NCBI GenBank assembly: GCA_964613695.1
Contig: CAZTIR010000049.1
Location: 1 to 10,736 of the forward strand
Direction: 5' to 3'
Length of the DNA stretch: 10,736 nucleotides
DNA from: Pyrolobus sp964613695
GTDB lineage: Archaea > Thermoproteota > Thermoprotei_A > Sulfolobales > Pyrodictiaceae
Part shown: positions 6,421 to 10,736 of the stretch, piece after piece
Layout: each line of letters opens with the position of its first letter
Numbering within the stretch: position 1 is the first letter of the stretch
Position numbers and translations under genes: made by a program
Notes under the pieces: model-generated
Database searches by the model: none
Told to the model about the DNA's origin: nothing
Seen by the model: only the letters and a program-made list of their open reading frames with translations

Positions 6421-7754
6421 CGTTTGAACAACCCCACGTACTTCTCTACGAGGCGAGGGTACCTGCAGGAGAAGCACGCTGTGCAAACCGGTCTCCCTAC
6501 AGCCGCGACCAGGTTCTCGAGGGTATTGTAGAGGAGGGTGTCCACGCCTAGAAGCTCGCGTATCTCCTCGACACTCCTCCCCCGGGCGACGAGCTCGGAG
6601 GGGCTCGGGAAGTCTATGCCGAGTGGGCAGGGGCAGACGACCGGGGGAGAAGCGCTCCTCATGTGCACCTCGCGCGCTCCAGCCTCCCTGAGGAGCCTGG
6701 AGAGCCTTGCAGCAGTAGAGCCCCTCACTATACTATCGTCGACGAGGGCTATCCGCCTACCCCTAATAGCGCTCCGCAAAAGCCCGTACTTCACGCGAAT
6801 CCTGTCACCGCGCGCGCCCGGAGGCATTATGAACGCGCGGCCCCTGAACCTGCTCGGGTAGAGGACCTCGACGAGGGGCAAGCCCCTCTCCAGGGCATAG
6901 CCTGTGGCCGCTGCCCTCCCGCTATCCGGCACCGGCGCCACCACGTCCACGGGGGTGTCGTCGAGCCTCGCCAGCCGGCGGCCCATCTCAACCCTCGCCC
7001 TGTACACCTCCACGCCCTCGAAGACACTATCCGGCCTAGAGAAGTAGACGTACTCGAAGACACAGGGGCGTGGCTCAGCCTCCTGGCCCAAAGGCTCGAG
7101 GCTACAGTGGCCCTCCTGGCAGTAGAGTATCTCGCCCCTCCTCAACTCCCTCCACTCGTACCCCAAAGCCTCTAACGCAGCGGTCTCCGAGGCGACGGCC
7201 ACGACACCATCGGTTATCGCGTAGGCTGCAGGCCTTATCCCGTGCGGGTCTCTAGCCGCTAGCAGCTCGCCCCTGGAGGAGATCGCTACTATCGCATAGC
7301 TCCCGCGTATCACCTCCGCCGTCCTCCTCATCGCGTCGGCTAGGCTCCCCTCCTCCGTATAATAGTGGGCTATGAGCCTGGCCAGGACCTCTGCATCCCA
7401 CCCCGCCTCCACCCCGAGAACCTCCCGGGCAGCATCAACGTAGTTCACGATGTTCCCGTTGAAGGCTACCGCGATGTCCACGCCATCAGCGCTCACGATG
7501 AGTGGCTGTATGACGCTACCGTAGGGTCCGCTCGTAGAGTACCTCACATGCCCCACGGCCAGGACTGGCGCCGAGGGTAGACGGTGAGAGTCTATAGCCT
7601 CGTATACTAGCCCCGAGCCACCCTCCAAGACTATACTCGAGCCGGTCTTGTACGCAATGCCCGCGCCCTCATGCCCCCTGTGCTGGAGCTCGAGCAGCAG
7701 CTCATACACTACCCGCGGGGCGCCCCTCCCCCAGAAGCCCGCTATACCGCACAA
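6417..7754 (-). CDS. purF: amidophosphoribosyltransferase PurF
   Basis: PurF makes 5-phosphoribosylamine from PRPP and glutamine, the committed first step of purine synthesis. The 445-residue protein has an N-terminal Ntn-type glutaminase domain (about 1-225) and a C-terminal phosphoribosyltransferase domain. The sequence opens MCGIAGFWG: Cys2 becomes the nucleophile once Met is removed, so there is no propeptide, unlike Bacillus PurF. Also visible are LQHRGHEGAGI (23-33), GHVRYSTSG (68-76), FNGNIVN (98-104) and the PRPP loop VDDSIVRGST (338-347). Cysteines at 231, 374/376, 424 and 427 (RPCVFEY, VVCPCPLG, VCTACFSC) correspond to the four-Cys pattern that binds a [4Fe-4S] cluster in Bacillus-type PurF. 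The need for Cys2 fixes the start at the TTG at 7754, preceded directly by AGAGGT. It converges with purL (4-base overlap) and is divergent from the BtpA-like gene. Confidence 0.96.
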   Translation of the reverse strand: MCGIAGFWGRGAPRVVYELLLELQHRGHEGAGIAYKTGSSIVLEGGSGLVYEAIDSHRLPSAPVLAVGHVRYSTSGPYGSVIQPLIVSADGVDIAVAFNGNIVNYVDAAREVLGVEAGWDAEVLARLIAHYYTEEGSLADAMRRTAEVIRGSYAIVAISSRGELLAARDPHGIRPAAYAITDGVVAVASETAALEALGYEWRELRRGEILYCQEGHCSLEPLGQEAEPRPCVFEYVYFSRPDSVFEGVEVYRARVEMGRRLARLDDTPVDVVAPVPDSGRAAATGYALERGLPLVEVLYPSRFRGRAFIMPPGARGDRIRVKYGLLRSAIRGRRIALVDDSIVRGSTAARLSRLLREAGAREVHMRSASPPVVCPCPLGIDFPSPSELVARGRSVEEIRELLGVDTLLYNTLENLVAAVGRPVCTACFSCRYPRLVEKYVGLFKR

Positions 7755-7824
7755 ACCTCTTCGCTCCCGCCGCCTAGTTTACCGGTAGCAGCGTATCACA
7801 CTCACCCCGGGGTGTATAGGGGTT
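7755..7824. promoter_or_regulatory. shared divergent promoter region of purF and the BtpA-like gene
   Basis: These 70 bases must hold promoters for both divergent genes. A perfect 12-base palindrome, CACCCCGGGGTG, occupies 7803-7814. The TAGTTTACC stretch near 7775-7783 is about 45 bases before the BtpA-like start and could be its TATA region. For purF the candidates TGTGATACG (about 7793-7801, minus strand) and CCTATACACC (about 7812-7821, minus strand) are weak. GGGGT in the right half of the palindrome and AGGGG (7818-7822) also resemble ribosome-binding sites for the plus-strand gene, so the palindrome need not be an operator. Confidence 0.4.
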
Positions 7825-8646
7825 TTGAGCTACTCTCGCGAACTTAGCTTAGATTCTAAGCCCTTGATAGGAGTTGTACACCTCCCGCCCCTCCCCGGCT
7901 CGCCGGGCTGGAGGGGCGGGAGCCTAGAGGATATCGTGGAGAGGGCCCTGAAGGACGCCAGGAGCCTAGAGGAGGGTGGCGTAGACGCAATCATAGTCGA
8001 GAATTACGGGGACGCGCCCTATGCTATCCGAGTCCGCGAGCCAGAGACCATAGCGGCGATGGCCATAGTCGTGAGGGAGGTTGTTAGGAGCGTCTCGCTA
8101 CCCGTTGGCGTTAGCCTCCTCCGCAACTCTGGGCCAGAGGCCGTCGCGATAGCGGCGGTAACGGGAGCCACCTTCATACGGGTTAACGCCTTCTGCGAGC
8201 CAAGGGTGGCGCCAGAGGGGCTCCTAGAGCCGGTCGCCAGAGAGACGATGCTGAAGGCTAGGAGTCTAGCCTGGAGGGGCAAGATACTGGCCGACGTCGA
8301 TGTGAAGCACAGCCTGCCCCTCGCCTCCGGCTACGATCCGCGCTGGGCTCTCAGGGAGACCCTGCACCGTTGCAAACCCGACGCTGTGATAGCCTCTGGC
8401 GCGAGGACTGGCGAGGCCCCCGAGCCGGGCTACATAGCGGCTCTCCGCTCGACAGCCCCCGGGGCCAAGATACTGGTTGGGAGTGGGGTTACGCCGGAGA
8501 ACATACGCCTCTACTGGAGGCTAGCCGACGGCTTCATAGTGGGGACGTACTTCAAAGTGGGGGGCGTGACCACGAACCCCGTTGACAAAAAGAGGGTCGA
8601 GGCTTTTGTGAGGGTGGTGAGGGAGCTTAGAAGCCGTGGAGCCTAG
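7825..8646 (+). CDS. BtpA/SgcQ-family TIM-barrel protein
   Basis: The 273 residues match the BtpA family, named after a cyanobacterial protein needed for photosystem I accumulation but widespread in non-photosynthetic archaea and bacteria, where its reaction is not established. The fold is a TIM barrel related to phosphoribosyl-binding barrels. Family blocks: LIGVVHLPPLPGSP (14-27), VDAIIVENYGDAPY (53-66), GVSLLRNSGPEA (95-106), FIRVNAFCE (117-125), ADVDVKHS (156-163), ASGARTGEAP (190-199), ILVGSGVTPEN (216-226) and DGFIVGTYFKVGG (235-247). The last two blocks look like a phosphate-binding site at the C-terminal end of the barrel. The TTG start follows AGGGGTT closely. It is divergent from purF, and its last 20 bases overlap the 3' end of the convergent protease gene. 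A role linked to sugar or ribosyl phosphates is inference. Confidence 0.87.
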   Translation: MSYSRELSLDSKPLIGVVHLPPLPGSPGWRGGSLEDIVERALKDARSLEEGGVDAIIVENYGDAPYAIRVREPETIAAMAIVVREVVRSVSLPVGVSLLRNSGPEAVAIAAVTGATFIRVNAFCEPRVAPEGLLEPVARETMLKARSLAWRGKILADVDVKHSLPLASGYDPRWALRETLHRCKPDAVIASGARTGEAPEPGYIAALRSTAPGAKILVGSGVTPENIRLYWRLADGFIVGTYFKVGGVTTNPVDKKRVEAFVRVVRELRSRGA

Positions 8647-9712
8647 CTGCGAGAGCGTCTAGGAAGCGAAGCCTCTTCGGTATAGGCGGGTGTGTCGAGA
8701 ACAGCTCCTCGAGCGGGCTCGGCTCCACCCTCTTAAGCTCCTCCACGAGAGCATCCACGTCACCACCCCACGGCTCGTAGAAGGCGTCGAGGAGGCCAGA
8801 CACTATGAAGAGGTAGCCCACGAAGCTCTTCTGCGACACCTCCTCCCGGAACGCGGGCACAGCACGATAGGCGACATAGAGCCTGGCCAACGCCCTCTGA
8901 AGGAGCCTAGGCCTCCCAGTCACGAGGGCAGAGTGAGCATCCGCATAGTACTCGCGCAGCCTCGAGAAGTGCTGGACAACCAGGTGCAACAGTATACCCA
9001 CGGCCACTAGGGCAGCCCCTATAGCCAGTAGTGCCGCCGGGCTCTCCCTCTCCCGCTCCCCACCACCCCACAGCCCATAGTAGAGGAGCGCGCGGCCAAG
9101 GAAGTAGACGATAGCGGGTATCGTCGCGAGCGCAAGTATAGCCACAACATCCCTATGCTTCAGGTGGCCAACCTCGTGCCCGATAACAGCCACTACCTCG
9201 TCGCGGGGCAATAAGCGGAGAAGACCACGCGTCACAGCAACATAGTTGCCGAACAGGGGACTGCCATAGGCGAACGCGTTAGGAGCATCCATCTCAGCGA
9301 CCATCAGCCTAGGCGGCCTGACACCAGACTCTCGTGCAATCCTCTCGACCTCCACGCGCAGCCAGTCGAGCTCCGGGCCAGCCTCATGCACCCTGTACAA
9401 CACGTTTATTATGAGCGGCGAGAAGAGCCACTGCAGCAGCATAAACCCGGCGACGAGCGCCGCCGCGAAACCAGGCGCGATGCCGCCGCCCAGATACTCT
9501 GCAACCAAGCCGACCAAACCCAACCCGACAAGCACTACAGCGAGGGCGGTAAGCACCATACCCAGCCTGAGCTCGCCAAGGCTCCTAGGGTTGCGAAGCA
9601 GCCTCGAAGCCACACTAGTATTAGCTAACAGACCGACAACCAGCCCCGTCACTAGACCAGCTATTATCATCTCAAGCCAGTAGCCAAAGAACCAAGCATA
9701 GAAACCAAACAC
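8627..9712 (-). CDS. htpX: HtpX-like M48 zinc metalloprotease, membrane protein
   Basis: This 361-residue integral membrane peptidase belongs to the M48 (HtpX/Ste24-like) family, which degrades misfolded or damaged membrane proteins on the cytoplasmic side. The zinc motif is HEVGH (179-183, within VIGHEVGHLKHRD); the third ligand is Glu255 in LREYYADAHS. Also typical are MDAPNAFAYG (141-150), the segment that includes the substrate-binding region, and FSTHPPIPKRLRFL (338-351) near the C-terminus. Hydrophobic segments at about 12-33, 51-72, 80-105, 189-212 and 226-247 are likely membrane spans, arranged as in HtpX with the zinc motif before the third/fourth pair. The GTG start has a strong Shine-Dalgarno sequence, GGGGTGAT at 9719-9726, 6 bases upstream; an overlapping ATG at 9720 is in another frame. 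It overlaps the BtpA-like gene tail-to-tail by 20 bases. Its own promoter probably lies in the 169-base gap upstream. Confidence 0.93.
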   Translation of the reverse strand: MFGFYAWFFGYWLEMIIAGLVTGLVVGLLANTSVASRLLRNPRSLGELRLGMVLTALAVVLVGLGLVGLVAEYLGGGIAPGFAAALVAGFMLLQWLFSPLIINVLYRVHEAGPELDWLRVEVERIARESGVRPPRLMVAEMDAPNAFAYGSPLFGNYVAVTRGLLRLLPRDEVVAVIGHEVGHLKHRDVVAILALATIPAIVYFLGRALLYYGLWGGGERERESPAALLAIGAALVAVGILLHLVVQHFSRLREYYADAHSALVTGRPRLLQRALARLYVAYRAVPAFREEVSQKSFVGYLFIVSGLLDAFYEPWGGDVDALVEELKRVEPSPLEELFSTHPPIPKRLRFLDALAARLHGF

Positions 9713-9718
9713 GTAACC

Positions 9719-9726
9719 ATCACCCC
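9719..9726 (-). promoter_or_regulatory. ribosome-binding site of the HtpX-like gene
   Basis: Minus-strand GGGGTGAT is a near-complete match to the archaeal anti-Shine-Dalgarno complement GGTGAT, with a 6-base spacer to the GTG at 9712. It decides in favour of that GTG over the out-of-frame ATG it overlaps. Confidence 0.65.
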
Positions 9727-9750
9727 AGATAAGGGGCAGAAACGCGAGAC

Positions 9751-9766
9751 AAGGGGTTTAAGGATA
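9751..9766 (-). promoter_or_regulatory. candidate TATA box of the HtpX-like gene
   Basis: The minus strand reads ATCCTTAAACCCCTT here. CTTAAA resembles the crenarchaeal box A; its centre lies about 47 bases before the GTG start, predicting transcription from about 9733 and a 20-base leader that would hold the Shine-Dalgarno sequence. Position and composition agree, but this is not proof. Confidence 0.4.
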
Positions 9767-9838
9767 GAGGCTAGGGCGTAGAGACTATCAAGACGCGAGT
9801 GGCGAAGGGGTGCGAGGCGGAACGCATAATTTGGGAGG

Positions 9839-9843
9839 AAAAA
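9839..9843 (-). terminator. T-run downstream of the multiheme cytochrome gene
   Basis: On the minus strand, about 38 bases after the cytochrome stop codon, the sequence is CCCGTTTTTCCTCCC, followed by the AT-rich CAAATTATG. A five-T tract of this kind is a plausible archaeal termination signal between the cytochrome gene and the separately promoted protease gene. No strong stem was seen. Confidence 0.35.
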
Positions 9844-9881
9844 CGGGAGGGCGGGGTTTAGACTGACGAGCGTGAGGCGGT

Positions 9882-10736
9882 TTACTTGCCTACTGCTGCC
9901 TGGTAGGCCTGCTTGGTCATGTTGTACCACTTGATTAGCTCCTCCATCTCGTGTATCGTCTTGGTTAGCTTGTACCAGCCGCGCTTGAACGTGTCCCAGT
10001 CTGGGCCGTTCATAGCCGCGCCGTAGCGGATGCTGTTGGCGTAGAACAGCCAGGTCTCGACCCACAGCCTCTCGATGTACTCGTCGAACGGGTTGCCCTC
10101 AACGATTATCTTCGGCTTGCCGTTCTCCATAGTTATCTTTAGACCCTTGGCCAGGCCTATCTTCCAGGCCTCGGCTAGTAGCCTGGTGGCAACCAGTTCC
10201 GCCTTGTTGGTCTCGTTCACAACCTCCTCGAACCACTTGAGACGCTGCTCGGCATAAGCGACGCTGTGGCAGCTAGCACATATCCTCACCATCTGCTCCA
10301 TCCTCCTCTTCATCTCCTTCTTGTCAATCACGTAGCCCTTGGCGGGCTCGCCGGTCAGCAGGCAGTAGGGTAGCGGTAGGCCAGCCTTGTTCCTGATCTT
10401 GAAGGTCGCCTCGTACTCGGGCTTCGGCTGTGGGTGGGCGTAGACGCCGAACAGCCTAATCCATATCCTGTCGCCTGGGTCGTGAGTCCTGTTCACGATT
10501 ATCCTGCCGTCGGGCGTCGCTAGTAGCGAGAAGTGGCAGACAGCGCAGCTTGGCGCCCTGAAGTCGCGGCCGGGCACCCACGGCACTGCAGTCATGTTGT
10601 AGGTCTTCCACTCTGCCAGGAAGATGTTGCCGTGCTTAGACTCCTTCCAGACGTTGAAGGCTGGCACGTCTGGGTCTAGGTGGCACTGGGCGCAAGTGTA
10701 CGGGCTCCTGGCGATGGCGATGCTGAAGCTGTGCCT
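9882..10736 (-). CDS. multiheme cytochrome c of the hydroxylamine oxidoreductase family (C-terminal part, 5' end beyond window)
   Basis: The frame ending with the TAA-type stop at 9882 stays open to the right edge, giving 284 residues. A GTG at 10667 is not a real start, because the codons before it encode the heme site SPYTCAQCHLDPD. Three CxxCH heme motifs are visible: CAQCH (15-19), CAVCH (64-68) and CASCH (153-157). The spacing and flanks match the last hemes of the octaheme HAO/nitrite-reducing family: CxxCH, then VWKESKHGNIF (29-39, family WE.SKHG), then APSCAVCHFS followed by NRTHDPGDRIWIRL (family THD.G.RI.W), then KRRMEQMVRICASCHS. After heme three there are about 125 helix-forming residues and no membrane anchor, as in the HAO C-terminal helical domain. 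The protein should be exported, and the family oxidises hydroxylamine or hydrazine, or reduces nitrite, hydroxylamine or NO. Direction cannot be told here. The family call is strong; the precise substrate is not. Confidence 0.87.
   Translation of the reverse strand, partial: RHSFSIAIARSPYTCAQCHLDPDVPAFNVWKESKHGNIFLAEWKTYNMTAVPWVPGRDFRAPSCAVCHFSLLATPDGRIIVNRTHDPGDRIWIRLFGVYAHPQPKPEYEATFKIRNKAGLPLPYCLLTGEPAKGYVIDKKEMKRRMEQMVRICASCHSVAYAEQRLKWFEEVVNETNKAELVATRLLAEAWKIGLAKGLKITMENGKPKIIVEGNPFDEYIERLWVETWLFYANSIRYGAAMNGPDWDTFKRGWYKLTKTIHEMEELIKWYNMTKQAYQAAVGK

Noticed and set aside
6663..7175. Plus-strand open frame of 170 codons opposite purF
   Set aside because: It covers the conserved PurF transferase domain and has a His/Arg/Pro-rich translation without a ribosome-binding site.
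1..10736. CRISPR arrays, insertion sequences or long direct repeats
   Set aside because: No regularly spaced repeats, transposase motifs or terminal inverted repeats were seen; recurring short strings such as GAGGCT and CTAGG reflect codon bias.

Overview
The window reads as part of the chromosome of a hyperthermophilic Thermoproteota (crenarchaeal) archaeon, probably of the Desulfurococcales/Pyrodictiaceae type. This is inferred from the GC-rich sequence, the heavy use of AGG/AGA for Arg and ATA for Ile, the many GTG and TTG starts, tight gene packing with short AT-rich promoter boxes, and archaeal-type purine, thiamine and tetrapyrrole enzymes. The species cannot be named from the sequence alone. 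Gene density is very high and no gene-free stretch reaches 300 bases; the longest is 169 bases (9713-9881).

Layout. 1-139 (-) is the N-terminus of a gene running off the left edge, resembling histidinol dehydrogenase. 182-1537 (-) is thiC, thiamine pyrimidine synthase. Divergent from it at 1604-2332 (+) is hemD, uroporphyrinogen-III synthase, followed by an unrecognised basic protein (2368-2946 +). Then comes a purine block: a tandem-CBS protein (3072-3521 +), purQ (3571-4230 +), purL (4234-6420 +) and, facing them, purF (6417-7754 -). The purL and purF stop codons interlock in a single CTAG. Divergent from purF is a BtpA-family TIM-barrel gene (7825-8646 +), whose 3' end overlaps by 20 bases the 3' end of an HtpX-like M48 membrane metalloprotease (8627-9712 -). 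At the right edge, 9882-10736 (-) is the C-terminal 284 residues of a multiheme cytochrome c of the hydroxylamine oxidoreductase (HAO) octaheme family. Its frame is open to the edge and carries a further CxxCH motif just before the edge.

How the genes fit together. PurF makes phosphoribosylamine from PRPP and glutamine (step 1 of IMP synthesis). PurQ and PurL form FGAM synthetase (step 4), which in this small-PurL form normally also needs PurS; PurS is not in the window. The CBS protein just upstream is the sort of adenine-nucleotide sensor that could be tied to purine supply, and the BtpA-like enzyme shares a 70-base divergent promoter with purF that contains a perfect 12-base palindrome. 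ThiC draws on the purine intermediate AIR, so thiamine and purine synthesis are metabolically linked. HemD supplies the tetrapyrrole precursor of heme, which the multiheme cytochrome consumes. Such links are biochemical, not proof of co-regulation.

No mobile element, CRISPR array, tRNA or rRNA was seen. The most notable item is the HAO-family cytochrome in an apparent hyperthermophilic archaeon; the rest is mostly housekeeping metabolism with some tightly packed gene junctions and two proteins of unclear role.
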